The notes beneath the pieces are model-generated. The model was not told where the DNA came from and did not search any database. It was given only the letters and a program-made list of their open reading frames with translations. Below, one piece after another: positions 10,251 to 24,300 of a stretch of DNA of 64,000 bases (position 1 is the stretch's first letter; every line of letters begins with the position of its first letter). The stretch is from Hydractinia symbiolongicarpus (taxonomy: Eukaryota > Cnidaria > Hydrozoa > Anthoathecata > Hydractiniidae), in assembly GCF_029227915.1 (NCBI RefSeq), contig NC_079888.1:11145001-11209000 (forward strand), written 5' to 3'. The translations under genes were made by a program, and so were the position numbers.

Positions 10251-12307
10251 CTTCCAATCTTAATGGACTACGACGTTCCATGCCGTTTTCCAGTGCACCA
10301 TTGTCCTTTAACACCGTCAACTACGTTTACAGGCATTTAAAGGCTGCGATATAGCTTTTTGCTGCCTAATAAACGCCTTAAACATAAATCACGTGGTTCC
10401 ACGTGCTTGCGCAGGTTCGCAACGGTCTAGTCCTTCCATTCTCAATAGACTGCGTCGTCGCAAGTCAATTTCCAGTGCGCCATTGTCTTATAACACATTG
10501 AACTACGTTTACAAGCCTTTAAAAGCTGTTATATGACCTATTACGGCCTAATAAAGGCTATACATATAAACTACGTGGTTCCACGCGCCTGCGCAGGTTT
10601 CCAACGGTCTAGTCGCTCCACTCTCATTGGACTATGACGTTCCAAGTCGTTTTCCAGGGCGCCATTGTCTTATAACACATTGAACTACGTTTACAAGCCT
10701 TTAAAAGCTGTTATATGACCTATTACGGCCTAATAAAGGCCTTACATGTAAACTACGTGGTTCCACGCGCCTGCGCAGGTTTCCAACGGTCTAGTCGCTC
10801 CACTCTCATTGGACTATGACGTTCCAAGTCGTTTTCCGGTGTGCCATTGTCTTATAAATCCGTGAACTACATTTACAGACCTTTGAATGCTATTTTATAT
10901 CCTTTTGCTGCCCTTACACGTAAACTACGTGGTTCCACGTGCCTGGGCAGGTTCTCAACGGTCTAGTCCTTCCATTCTTAATGGACTACGACGTTACAGG
11001 TCGTTTTTCAGTGCGTCAATGCTTTATAACACCATGAACTACGTTTACAAGCCTTTAAAGGCTGTTTTATGACCTTTTACGGCCTAATAAAGGCCTTACA
11101 CATAAATCACGTGGTTCCACGTGCCTGCGCAGGTTTCCAACAGAGTATTCGCTCCACTCTCATTGGACTATGACGTTCCAAGTCGTTTTCCAGGGCGCCA
11201 TTGTCTTATAACACTGTGAACTTCGTTTACAGGCCTTTAAAGGCTGTTATATTACCTTTTAAATGCCTTACATGTAAACTACATGGTTCCTCGCGCCTGC
11301 ACAGGTTCCCAACGGTCTAGTACATCCAATCTCAACGGTCTGGGATGTCCCAAGTCGTTTTCCAGTGCGCCATTGTCTTATAACACCAACGACTACGTTT
11401 AAAGAACTTTAAAGGCTGTTATATGACCTTTTACGGAATCATAAAGGCCTTACACATAAACTACGTAGTTCCATGTGCCTGCGCAGGTTTCCAACGGTCC
11501 AGTCTTTCCACTCTCAATTGACTACGACGTTCCATGTCGTCTTCCAGTGCACCGTTGCCTAATAACACCTTGAACAACATTTACAGACCTTTAAATGCTA
11601 TTATAAGTCCTTTTACAGACTCATAGATGCCTTACACCTAAATTACGTGGTTCCACGTGCCTGCGCATGTTTCCAACTGTCTAGTCCTTCCAATCTCAAC
11701 GGACTACGACGTGTGAAATCATTTTCCATTGCGCCAATGCTTTATAACACCTTGAACTACGTTTACAAGCCTTTAAAGGCTGTTTTATGACCTTTTGCTG
11801 CCTAATAAGGGCCTTACACATAAATCAGGTGGTTCCACGTGCCTGCGCAGGTTTCCAACAGAGTAGTCGCTCCACTCTCATTGGACTACGACGTTCCAAG
11901 TTGTTTTCCAGGGTGCCACCGTCTTATAACACCGTCAACTACGTTTACAGGCATTTAAAGGCTGCGATATAGCTTTTTGCTGCCTAATAAAGGCCTTAAA
12001 CATAAATCACGTGGTTCCACGTGCCTGCGCAGGTTCGCAACGGTCTAGTCCTTCCATTCTCAATAGACTGCGTCGTCCCAAGTCAATTTCCAGTGCGCCA
12101 TTGTCTTATAACACATTGAACTACGTTTACAAGCCTTTAAAAGCTGTTATATAACCTATTACGGCCTAATAAAGGCCTTACATGTAAACTACGTGGTTCC
12201 ACGCGCCTGCGCAGGTTTCCAACGGTCTAGTCGCTCCACTCTCATTGGACTATGACGTTCCAAGTCGTTTTCCAGGGCGCCATTGTCTTATAACACCGTC
12301 AACTACG

Positions 12308-12310
12308 TTA
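12308..12310 (+). other. Deletion joint ACGTTA/CTTCCA (locus 2 of 3)
   Basis: Phase-1 positions on either side are 12151 and 12411, 260 bp apart instead of 364, which gives the 104-bp loss directly. The following GCGATATAGC monomer is the same as after the 10249 joint. Confidence 0.75.
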
Positions 12311-13198
12311 CTTCCATTCTTAATGAACTACGACGTTCCATGCCGTTTTCCAGTGCACCATTGTCCTTTAACACCGTCAACTACGTTTACAGGCATTTAA
12401 AGGCTGCGATATAGCTTTTTGCTGCCTAATAAAGGCCTTAAACATAAATCACGTGGTTCCACGTGCCTGCGCAGGTTCGCAACGGTCTAGTCCTTCCATT
12501 CTCAATAGACTGCGTCGTCCCAAGTCAATTTCCAGTGCGCCACTGTCTTATAACACCATGAACTACGTTTACAGGCTTTTAAAGGCTGTGATATGGCCTT
12601 CTACGCCTAATAAAGGCCTTACACGTAAATCACGTGATTCCACGTGCCTGCGCAGGTTCCCAACAGAGTAGTCGCTCCACTCTCATTGGACTACGACGTT
12701 CCAGGTCGTTTTCCAGTGCGTCAATGCTTTATAACACCATGAACAACATTTACAGACCTTTAAATGCTATTATATGTCCTTTTACGGCCTCTTATAAGCC
12801 TTACACGTAAGCTACGTGGTTCCACGTGCCTGGGCAGGTTCTCAACGGTCTAGTCCTTCCATTCTCAATAGATTACGACGTTACATGCCGTTTTGCAGTG
12901 CGCCATTGTCTTATAACACCAACAACTACGTTTAAAGAACTTTAAAGGCTGTTAAATGACCTTTTGCGGAATCATAAAGGCCTTACACGTAAATCACGTG
13001 GTTTCACGTGCCTACACAGTTTCCCAACAGAGTAGTCCTTCCACTTTTACTGGACTACGTCGTCTCAAGCCGTTTTCCAGTGCGCCATTGTCCTTTAACA
13101 CCGTCAACTTCGTTTACAGGCAATTAAAGGCTGTGATATAGCCTTCTACGCCTAATAAAGGCCTTACACGTAAATCACGTGGTTCCACGTGCCTGCAC

Positions 13199-16100
13199 AG
13201 TTTCCCAACAGAGTAGTCCTTCCACTTTCAATGGACTACGTCGTCTCAAGTCGCTTTCCAGGGCGCTATTGTCTTATAACACCGTCAACTACATTTACAA
13301 GTTCTTAAAGGCTGTTATATGACATTACACGGCCTACTAAAGGCCTTCCACGTAAATTACGTGGTTCCACGTGCCTGTGCAGGTTTACAACAGAGTAGTC
13401 GCTCCACTCTCATTGGACTACGACGTTTCAAGTCGTTTTCCAGGGCGCCACTGTCTTATAACACCGTCAACTACGTTTACAGGCATTTAAAGGCAGCGAT
13501 ATAGCTTTTTGCTGCGTAATAAAGGCCTTTTACATAAATCACGTGGTTCCACGTGCCTGCGCAGGTTCCCAACAGAGTAGTCGCTCCACTCTCATTGGAC
13601 TACGACGTTCCAAGTCGTTTTCCAGTGCGCTACTGTCTTATAACACCGTCAATACGTTTACAGGCAATTAAAGGCTGTGTTATAGCTCTTTACGCATAAT
13701 AAAGGCCTCTAACATAAATCACGTGGTTCCACGAGCCTGCACAGGTTTCCAACAAAGTAGTCGTTCCACTCTCATTGGACTACGACGTTTTATGTCGTCT
13801 TCCGGTGCACCATTGCCTAATAACACTGTGAACAACATTTACAGACTTTTAAATGCTTTTATATGTCCTTTTACACCCTCATAGATGCCTACACCTAAAT
13901 TACGTGGTTCCACGTGCCTGCACAGGTTTCCAACTGTTTAGTCCTTCCAATCTCAACGGACTAACGCGTGTGAAATCATTTTCCAATGCGTCAATGCTTT
14001 ATAACACTGTGGACTACGTTTACAAGGCTTTAAAGGCTGTTATATGACCTTTTACGGCCTAATAAAGGCCTTACACATAAATCACGTGGTTCCACGTGCC
14101 TGCGCAGGTTTCCAACGGTCTAGTCGCTCCACTCTCATTGGACTACGACGTTCCAAGTCGTTTTCCAGTGCACCATTGCCTAATAACACCGTGAACAACA
14201 TTTACAGACCTTTAAATGCTATTATATGTCCTTTTACAGCCTCATAGATGCCTTACACCTAAATTACGTGGTTCCACGTGCCAGCGCAGGTTTCCAACGG
14301 TCTAGTCCTTTCACTCTCAATAGACTACGACGTTCCATGCCGTTTTCCAGTGCGCCATTGTCCTATAACACCGTCAACTACATTTAAAGGCAATTAAAGG
14401 CTGTGATATAGCCTTCTACGCCTAATAAAGGTCTTACATGTAAATTACGTGGTTCCACGTGCTTGCGCAGGTTTCCAACGGTCTAGTCCTTCCACTCTCA
14501 ATGGACTACGACGTTCCATGCCGTTTTCCAGCGCGCCATTGCCTGACAACACCGTGAACTATATTTACAGACCTTTTAATGCTATTATATGCCCGCTTTC
14601 GGCTTCATAAAGGCCTTCCACGTAAACTACATGGTCCCACGGGCATTTGCAAGTTCCCAACGGTCTAGTCCTTCTAATCTCCACGGACTATGACTTTCCA
14701 TAACGTTTTCCAGCGCGCCATTGCCTAATAACACCGTGAAGTACGTTTACAAGCATTTAAAGGATTTATATGTCCTTTTACGGTCTCCTTCAGGCCTTAC
14801 ACGTAAACTACGTGGTTCCACGTGCCTGCGCACGTTCTCAACGGTCTAGTCCTTCCACTCTCAATGGACTACAACGTTCCATGCCGTTTTCCAGTGCGCA
14901 ATTGTCTTATAACACCAACAACTAAGTTTACAGAACTTTAAAAGCTGTTGTATGACCTTTTACGCCCTAGTAAAGGCCCTTCACATAAACTACGTGGTTC
15001 CACGCGCCTGCGCACGTTCTCAATGGTCTAGTCCTTCCACTCTCAATGGACTACAACGTTCCATGCCGTTTTCCAGTGCGCCATTGTCCTATAAAAACGT
15101 CAACTACGTTTACAGGCAATTAAAGCCTGTGATATAGCCTTCTACGCTTATTAAAGACCTTACACGTAAATCATGTGGTTCACGTGCCTGCGCAGGTTTC
15201 CAACAGAGTAGTCGCTCCACTCTCATTGGACTACGACGTTCCAAGTCGTTTTCCAGGGCGCCACTGTCTTATAACACCGTCAACTACGTTTACAGACATT
15301 TAAAGGCTGCGATATAGCTTTTTGCTGCCTAATAAAGTCCTTACACGTAAGTCACGTGATTCCACATGCCTGCACAGATTACAATAGAGTAGTCCCTCCA
15401 ATCTAAATGGTCTATGTCGTCCTAAGTCGTTTCCAGTGCGCCATTGTCTTATAACACTGTGAACTTCGCTTATAGGCCTTTAAGGTCTGTTATATGACCT
15501 TTTTACAGCCTAATGAAAGCCTTACATGCAAACTACATGGTTCCTCGCGCCTGCACAGGTTCCCAACGGTCTAGTACATCCAATCTCAACGGTCTGGGAT
15601 GTCCCAAGTCGTTTTCCAGTGCGCCATTGTCTTATAACACCAACGACTACGTTTAAAGAACTTTAAAGGCTGTTATATGACCTTTTACGGAATCATAAAG
15701 GCCTTACACATAAACTACGTAGTTCCACGTGCCTGCGCAGGTTTCCAACGGTCCAGTCTTTCCACCCTTATTGGACTACGACGTTCCAAGTCGTTTTCCA
15801 GTGCGCCATTGTCTTATAAAACCGTGAACTACATTTACAGACCTTTGAATGCTATTATATGTATTTTTGTGGCCCTTACACGTAAATCACGTCGTTCCAC
15901 GTGCCTGCACAGTTTCCCAACAGAGTAGTCCTTCCACTTTTAATGGACTACGTCGTCTCAAGCCGTTTTCCAGTGCGCCATTGTCTTATAACACCAAGAA
16001 CTACGTTTAAAGAACTTTAAAGGCTGTTATATGGCCTTTTACGGAATCATAAAGGCCTTACACGTAAATCACGTGGTTCCACGTGACTGTGCAGGTTTCC

Positions 16101-16322
16101 AACGGTCTAGTGCTTCCACTCTCAATAGACTACTTCGTCCCAAGCCGTTTTCCAGGGCGCTATTGTCTTATAACACCGTCAACTACATTTACAAGTTCTT
16201 AAAGGCTGTTTTATGACATTACACGGCCTACTAAAGGCGTTACACGTAAGTCACGTGGTTCCACGTGCCTGCAAAGGTTCCCAACGGTCTAGTCCTTCCA
16301 TTCTCAACGGTCTGGGATGTCC
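13199..16322 (+). repeat. Block paralogous to the 4.6-8.8 kb region, uninverted order
   Basis: This stretch carries, in order, sequence matching 4629-5345, then 8815-9740, then 7090-8008, then the content of the inverted block (15210-16322), all in direct orientation. It also includes the match to 5590-6465. It is therefore the best reference inside the window for what the 7-8.8 kb region looked like before the inversion. Confidence 0.75.
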
Positions 16323-19009
16323 GAAGTCGTTTTCCAGTGCGCCCTTGTTTTATAACATCAACGACTACGTTTAAAGAACTTTAAAGGCTGTTATATGGCC
16401 TTTTACGGAATCATAAAGGCCTTACACATAAACTACGTGGTTCCACGTGCCTGCGCAGGTTTCCAACGGTCTAGTCCCTCCATTCTCATTGGACTACGTC
16501 GTCCCAAGTCAATTTCCAGCGCGCCATTGTCTTATAACACTGTGAACTACGTTTAAAAGGCTTTAAAAGCTGTTATATGACCTTTTACGGCCTAATAAAG
16601 GCCTTACACATAAATCACGTGGTTCCACGTGCCTGCGCAGGTTTCCAACAGAGAAGTCGTTCCATTGTCATTGGACTACGACGTTCCAAGTCGTATCCCA
16701 GGGCGCCATTGTCTTATAACGCCGTCAATACGTTTACATGCATTTAAAGGCTGTTATTTGACTTTTTACGCATAATAAAGGACTTTTACGTAAATCACGT
16801 GGTTCCACGTGACTGTGCAGGTTTCCAACGGTCTAGTCCTTCCACTCTCAATAGACTACGTCGTCCCAAGCCGTTTTCCAGTGCGCCATTGTCCTTTAAC
16901 CCCGTCAACTTCGTTTACAGGCAATTAAAGGCTGTGATATAGCCTTCTACGCCTAATAAAAGCCTTACACGTAAATCACGTGGTTCCACGTGCCTGCACA
17001 GATTCCCAACAGAGTAGTCCTTCCACTTTCAATGGACTACGTCGTCTCAAGTCGCTTTCCAGGGCGCTATTGTCTTATAACACCGTCAACTACATTTACA
17101 AGTTCTTAAAGGCTGTTATATGACATTACACGGCGTACTAAAGGCCTTGCACGTAAATTACGTGGTTCCACGTGCCTGCGCAGGTTTACAACAGAGTAGT
17201 CGCTCCACTCTCATTGGACTACGACGTTTCAAGTCGTTTTCCAGGGCGCCACTGTCTTATAACACCGTCAACTACGCTTACAGGCATTTAAAGGCTGCGA
17301 TATAGCTTTTTGCTGCGTAATAAAGGCGTTACACGTAAGTCACGTGGTTCCACGTGCCTGCAAAGGTTCCCAACGGTCTAGTCCTTTCATTCTCAATAGA
17401 CTGCGTCGTCCCAAGTCAATTTCCGGTGCGCCATTGTCTTTTAACACAGTGAACTACGTTTACAAGCCTTTAAAGGCTGTTATATGACCTATTACGGCCT
17501 AATAATAGCCTTATATGTAAACTATGTGGTTCCTCGCGCCTGCACAGGTTCCCAACGGTCTAGTACATCCAATCTCAACGGTCTGAGATGTCCGAAGTCG
17601 TTTTCCAGCGCGCCATTGTCTTATAACACTGTGAACTGCGTTTACAAGGCTTTAAAGGCTATTATATGACCTTTTACGGCCTAATAAAAGCCTTACACAT
17701 AAATCACGAGGTTCCACGCGCCTGGGCAGGTTTCCAACAGAGTAGTCGTTACATTGTCATTGGACTACGACGTTCCAAGTCGTTTTCCAGTGCACCATTG
17801 CCTAATAACACCGTGAACAACATTTACAGACCTTTAAATGCTATTATATGTCCTTTTACAGCCTCATAGATGCCTTACATCTAAATTACGTGGTTCCACG
17901 TGCAAGCGCAGGTTTCCAACGGTCTAGTCCTTCCACTCTCAATAGACTACGTCGTGCCAAGCCGTTTTCCAGGGCGCTATTGTCTTATAACACCGTCAAC
18001 TACATTTACAAGTTCTTAAAGGCTGTTTTATGACATTACACGGCCTACTAAAGGCGTTACACGTAAGTCACGTGGTTACACGTGCCTGCAAAGGTTCCCA
18101 ACGGTCTAGTCCTTCCATTCTCAATAGACTGCGTCGTCCCAAGTCAATTTCCGGTGCGCCATTGTCTTATAACACAGTAAACTACGTTTACAAGCATTTA
18201 AAGGATTTATATGTCCTTTTACGGTCTCCTTTAGGCCTTACACGTAAACTACGTGGTTCCACGTGCCTGGGCAGGTTCTCAACGGTCTAGTCCTTCCATT
18301 CTTAATGGACTACGACGTTCCATGCCGTTTTCCAGTGCACCATTGTCTTATAACTCCGTCAACTTCGTTTACAGGCAATTAAAGGGTGTTTTATGACCTT
18401 TTACAACCTAATAAAGGCCTTACACATAAATCACGTGGTTCCGCGTACCTGCGCAGGTTTCCAACAGAGTAGTCGCTCCGCTCTCATTGGACTACGACAT
18501 TCCAAGTCGTTTTCCAGGGCGCCACTGTCTTATAACACCGTCAACTACGTTTACAGACATTTAAAAGCTGCGATATAGCTTTTTGCTGCCTAATAAAGTC
18601 CTTACACGTAAGTCACGTGATTCCACATGCCTGCACAGGTTCCAATAGAGTAGTCCCTCCAATCTAAATGGTCTATGTCGTCCTAAGTCGTTTCCAGTGC
18701 GCCATTGTCTTATAACACTGTGAACTTCGCTTATAGGCCTTTAAGGTCTGTTATATGACCTTTTTACAGCCTAATAAAAGCCTTACATGTAAACTACATG
18801 GTTCCTCGCGCCTGCACAGGTTCCCAACGGTCTAGTACATCCAATCTCAACGGTCTGGGATGTCCTAAGTCGTTTTCCAGTGCGCCATTGTCTTATAACA
18901 CCAACGACTACGCTTAAAGAACTTTAAAGGCTGTTATATGACCTTTTACGGAATAATAAAGGCCTTACACATAAACTACGTAGTTCCACGTGCCTGCGCA
19001 GGTTTCCAA

Positions 19010-20580
19010 CTGTCTAGTCCTTCCAATCTCAACGGACTACGACGTGTGAAATCATTTTCCATTGCGCCAATGCTTTATAACACCTTGAACTACGTTTACA
19101 AGCCTTTAAAGGCTGTTTTATGACCTTTTACGGCCTAATAAAGGCCTTACACATAAATCACGTGGTTCCACGTGCCTGCGCAGGTTTCCAACAGAGTAGT
19201 CGCTCCACTGTCATTGGACTATGACGTTCCAAGTCGTTTTCCAGGGCGCCACTGTCTTATAACACCGTGAACTACGTTTACAGGCTTTTAAAGGCTGTTA
19301 TATGACCTATTACGGCCTAAAAAGGCCTTACATGTAAACTACGTGGTGCCAGGCGCCTGCGCAGGTTTCCAACGGTCTAGTCACTCCACTCTCATTGGAC
19401 TACGACGTTCAAAGTCGTTTTCCAGTGCGCCATTGTCCTATAACACTGTGAACTTCGTTTACAGGCCTTTAAAGGCTGTTATATTACCTTTTAAAAGCCT
19501 TACATATAAACTACATGGTTCCTCGCGCCTGCACAGGTTCCCAACGGTTTAGTACAGCCAATCTCAACGGTCTGGGATGTCCCAAGTCGTTTTCCAGTGC
19601 GCCATTTTCTTATAACACCAACGAATACATTTAAAGAACTTTAAAGGCTGTTATATGACCTTTTACGGAATCATAAAGGCCTTACACATAAACTACGTGG
19701 TTCCACGTGCCTGCGCAGGTTTCCAACGATCCAGTCTTTCCACTCTCAATGGACTACGACGTTCCATGTCGTCTTCCAGTGCACCATTGCGTAATAACAC
19801 CGTGAACAACATTTACAGACCTTTAAATGCTATTATATGTCCTTTTACAGCCTCATAGATGCCTTACATCTAAATTACGTGGTTTCACGTGCCTGCGCAG
19901 GTTTCCAACAGGTTAGTCGCTCATCTGTCATTGGACTATGACGTTCCAAGTCGTTTTCCAGGGCGCCACTGTCTTATACCACCGTGAACTACGTTTACAG
20001 GCTTTTAAAGGCTGCGATATAGATTTTTGCTGCCTAATAAAGGCCTAGCACGTAAGTCACGTGGTTCCGCGTGCCTGCGAAGGTTCCCAACGGTCTAGTC
20101 CTTCCATTCTCAATATACTGCGTCGTCCCAAGTCAATTTCCAGTGCGCCATTGTCTTATAACACATTGAACTACGTTTACAAGCCTTTAAAAGCTGTTAT
20201 ATGACCTATTACGGCCTAATAAAGGCGTTACATGTAAACTATGTGGTTCCACGCGCCTGTGCAGGTTTTCAACGGTCTAGTCGCTCTACTCTCATTGGAC
20301 TACGACGTTCAAAGTCGTTTTCCAGGGCGCCATTGTCCTATAACACTGTGAACTTCGTTTACAGGCCTTTCAAAGCTGTTATATGACCTTTTACGGCCTA
20401 ATAAAAGCCTTACATGTAAACTACGTGGTGCCACGCGCCTGCACAGGTTTCCAACGGCCTAGTTTTTCCGCTCTCAATGGACCAGGACGATCCATGTCAT
20501 TTTCCAGAGCACCATTGTCTTATAAAACCGTGAACTGGATTTACATATCTTTAAATGCTGCGATATAGCTTTTAGCTGCC
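19010..20580 (+). repeat. Block repeated at 21.0-22.57 kb
   Basis: Its outer parts match 21000-21430 and 22000-22570 at an offset of about 1989-1990; for example the frame at 20201-20386 recurs at 22190-22375. The middle (about 19470-19830) is replaced by different monomers in the second copy. The family marked GACCAGGACGATCCATGTC first appears here, near 20480. Confidence 0.7.
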
Positions 20581-21369
20581 TAATAAGGGCCTTACACATA
20601 AATCAGGTGGTTCCACGTGCCTACGCAGGTTTCCAACAGAGTAGTCGCTCCACTCTTATTGGACTACGACGTTCCAAGTTGTTTTTTAGGGTGCCACCGT
20701 CTTATAACACCGTCAACTACGTTTACAGGCATTTAAAGGCTGCGATATAGCTTTTTGCTGCCTAATAAAGGCCTTAAACATAAATCACGTGGTTCCACGT
20801 GCCTGCGCAGGTTTGCAACGGTCTAGTCCTTCCATTCTCAATAGACTGCGTCGTCCCAAGTCAATTTCCAGTGCGCCATTGTCTTATAACACATTGAACT
20901 ACGTTTACAGGCTTTTAAAGGCTGCGATATAGCTTTTTGCTGCCTAATAAAGGCCTTACACGTAAGTCACGTGGTTCCACGTGCCTGTGCATGTTTCCAA
21001 CTGTCTAGTCCTTCCAATCTCAACGGACTACGACGTGTGAAATCATTTTCCATTGCGCCAATGCTTTATAACACCTTGAACTACGTTTACAAGCCTTTAA
21101 AGGCTGTTTTATGACCTTTTACGGCCTAATAAAGGCCTTACACATAAATCACGTGGTTCCACGTGCCTGCGCAGGTTTCCAACAGAGTAGTCGCTCCACT
21201 GTCATTGGACTATGACGTTCCAAGTCGTTTTCCAGGGCGCCACTGTCTTATAACACCGTGAACTACGTTTACAGGCTTTTAAAGGCTGTTATATGACCTA
21301 TTACGGCCTAAAAAGGCCTTACATGTAAACTACGTGGTGCCAGGCGCCTGCGCAGGTTTCCAACGGTCT

Positions 21370-24300
21370 AGTCACTCCACTCTCATTGGACTACGACGTT
21401 CAAAGTCGTTTTCCAGTGCGCCATTGTCCTATAACACTGTGAACTTCGTTTTTGCTGCGACATAGCTTTTTGCTGCCTAATAAGGGCCTTACACATAAAT
21501 CAGGTGGTTCCACGTGCCTGCGCAGGTTTCCAACAGAGTAGTCGCTCCACTCTCATTGGACTACGACGTTCCAAGTTGTTTTCCAGGGTGCCACCGTCTT
21601 ATAACACCGTCAACTACGTTTACAGGCATTTAAAGGCTGTGATATAGCTTTTTGCTGCCTAATAAAGGCCTTAAACATAAATCACGTGGTTATACGTGCC
21701 TGCGCAGGTTCGCAACGGTCTAGTCCTTCCATTCTCAATAGACTGCGTCGTCCCAAGTCAATTTCCAGGGCGCCATTGTCTTATACCACCGTCAACTAAG
21801 TTTACAGGCATTTAAAGGCTACGATATAGCTTTTTACAGCCTCATAGATGCCTTACATCTAAATTACGTGGTTTCACGTGCCTGCGCAGGTTTCCAACAG
21901 GTTAGTCGCTCCACTGTCATTGGACTATGACGTTCCAAGTCGTTTTCCAGGGCGCCACTGTCTTATACCACCGTGAACTACGTTTACAGGCTTTTAAAGG
22001 CTGCGATATAGATTTTTGCTGCCTAATAAAGGCCTTACACGTAAGTCACGTGGTTCCGCGTGCCTGCGAAGGTTCCCAACGGTCTAGTCCTTCCATTCTC
22101 AATAGACTGCGTCGTCCCAAGTCCATTTCCAGTGCGCCATTGTCTTATAACACATTGAACTACGTTTACAAGCCTTTAAAAGCTGTTATATGACCTATTA
22201 CGGCCTAATAAAGGCGTTACATGTAAACTATGTGGTTCCACGCGCCTGTGCAGGTTTTCAACGGTCTAGTCGCTCTACTCTCATTGGACTACGACGTTCA
22301 AAGTCGTTTTCCAGGGCGCCATTGTCCTATAACACTGTGAACTTCGTTTACAGGCCTTTAAAAGCTGTTATATGACCTTTTACGGCCTAATAAAAGCCTT
22401 ACATGTAAACTACGTGGTGCCACGCGCCTGCGCAGGTTTCCAACGGCCTAGTTTTTCCGCTCTCAATGGACCAGGACGATCCATGTCATTTTCCAGAGCA
22501 CCATTGTCTTATAAAACCGTGAACTGGATTTACATATCTTTAAATGCTGCGATATAGCTTTTAGCTGCCTAATAAGGGCCTTACACATAAATCAGGTGGT
22601 TCCACCTGCCTGCGCAGGTTTGCAACGGTCTAGTCCTTCCATTCTCAATAGACTGCGTCGTCCCAAGTCAATTTCCAGTGCGCCATTGTCTTATAACACA
22701 TTGAACTACGTTTACAGGCTTTTAAAGGCTGCGATATAGCTTTTTGCTGCCTAATAAAGGCTTTACACGTAAGTCACGTGGTTCCACGTGCCTGCGCATG
22801 TTTCCAACTGTATAGTCCTTCCAGTCTCAACGAACTACGACGTGTGAAATCATTTTCCATTGCGCCAATGCTTTATAACACCGTGAACTACGTTTACAAG
22901 CCTTTAAAGGCTGTTTTATGTCCTTTTACGGCCTAATAAAGGCCTTACACATAAATCACGTGGTTCCACGTGCCTGCGCAGGTTTTCAACATAGTAGTCG
23001 CTCCACTGTCATTGAACTGCGTCGTCCCAAGTCAATTTCCAGTGCGCCATTGTCTTATAACACAGTGAACTACGTTTACAAGCCTTTAAAGGCTGTTATA
23101 TGACCTATTACGGCCTAATAAAGGCCTTACATGTAAACTACGTGGTGCCACGCGCCTGCGCAGGTTTCCAACTTTTAGTCACTCCACTCTCATTGGACTA
23201 CGACGTTCAAAGTCGTTTTCCAGGGCGCCATTGTCCTATAACACTGTGAACTTCGTTTTTGCTGCGGCATAGCTTTTTGCTGCCTAATAAGGGCCTTACA
23301 CATAAATCAGGTGGTTCCACGTGCATGCGCAGGTTTCCAACAGAGTAGTCGCTCCACTCACATTGGACTACGACGTTCCAAGTTGTTTTCCAGGGTGCCA
23401 CCGTCTTATAACACCGTCAACTACGTTTACAGGCATTTAAAGGCTGCGATATAGCTTTTTGCTGCCTAATAAAGTACTTAAAAATAAATCACGTGGTTCC
23501 ACGTGCCTGCGCAGGTTCGCAACGGTCTAGTCGCTCCACTCTCATTGGATTATGACGTTCCAAGTCGTTTTCCAGGGCGCCATTGTCTTATAACACTGTG
23601 AACTTCGTTTACAGGCCTTTAAAGGCTGTTATATTACCTTTTAATAGCCTTACATGTAAACTACATGGTTCCTCGCGCCTGCACAGGTTCCCAACGGTCT
23701 AGTACATCCAATCTCAACGGTCTGGGATGTCCCAAGTCGTTTTCCAGTGCGCCATTGTCTTATAACACCAACGACTACGTTTAAAGAACTTTAAAGGCTG
23801 TTATATGACCTTTTACGGAATCATAAAGGCCTTACACATAAATCACGTGGTTCCACGTACCTGCGCAGGTTTCCAACGGTCCAGTCTTTCCACTCTCAAT
23901 GGACTACAACGTTCCATGTCGTCTTCCAGTGCACCATTGCCTAATAACACCTTGAACAACATTTACAGACCTTTAAATGCTATTATATGTCCTTTTACAG
24001 ACTCATAGATGCCTTACACCTAAATTACGTGGTTCCACGTGCCTGCGCATGTTTCCAACTGTATAGTCCTTCCAATCTCAACGGACTACGACGTGTGAAA
24101 TCATTTTATCATGCGCCAATGCTTTATAACACCGTGAACTACGTTTACAAGCCTTTAAAGGCTGTTTTATGTCCTTTTACGGCCTAATAAAGGCCTTACA
24201 CATAAATCACGTGGTTCCACGTGCCTGCGCAGGTTTTCAACATAGTAGTCGCTCCACTGTCATTGAACTGCGTCGTCCCAAGTCAATTTCCAGTGCGCCA

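Larger units (their letters stand above)
8807..21369 (+). repeat. Mosaic satellite array, 8.8-21.4 kb
   Basis: Roughly 69 direct monomers of mixed families with no single higher-order period. Long shared blocks show past duplications: 8815-9740 with 13487-14410 (offset 4672), about 9550-10020 with 16750-17220, and 15330-15735 with 18590-18996 (offset about 3261). A rare monomer marked ATTCCACATGCCTGCACAG occurs at about 6057, 15356 and 18616 and, inverted, near 8650, and serves as a tracer of these events. Small private deletions occur, such as TAAAGGC lost near 9901. No gene is seen anywhere in this stretch. Confidence 0.95.

Noticed and set aside
23207-23401. 64-codon minus-strand frames (also at 24459, 28074 and 29326)
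   Set aside because: They occur only where a short monomer puts two neighbours in frame, inside the duplicated D block; they are copies of one chance frame.
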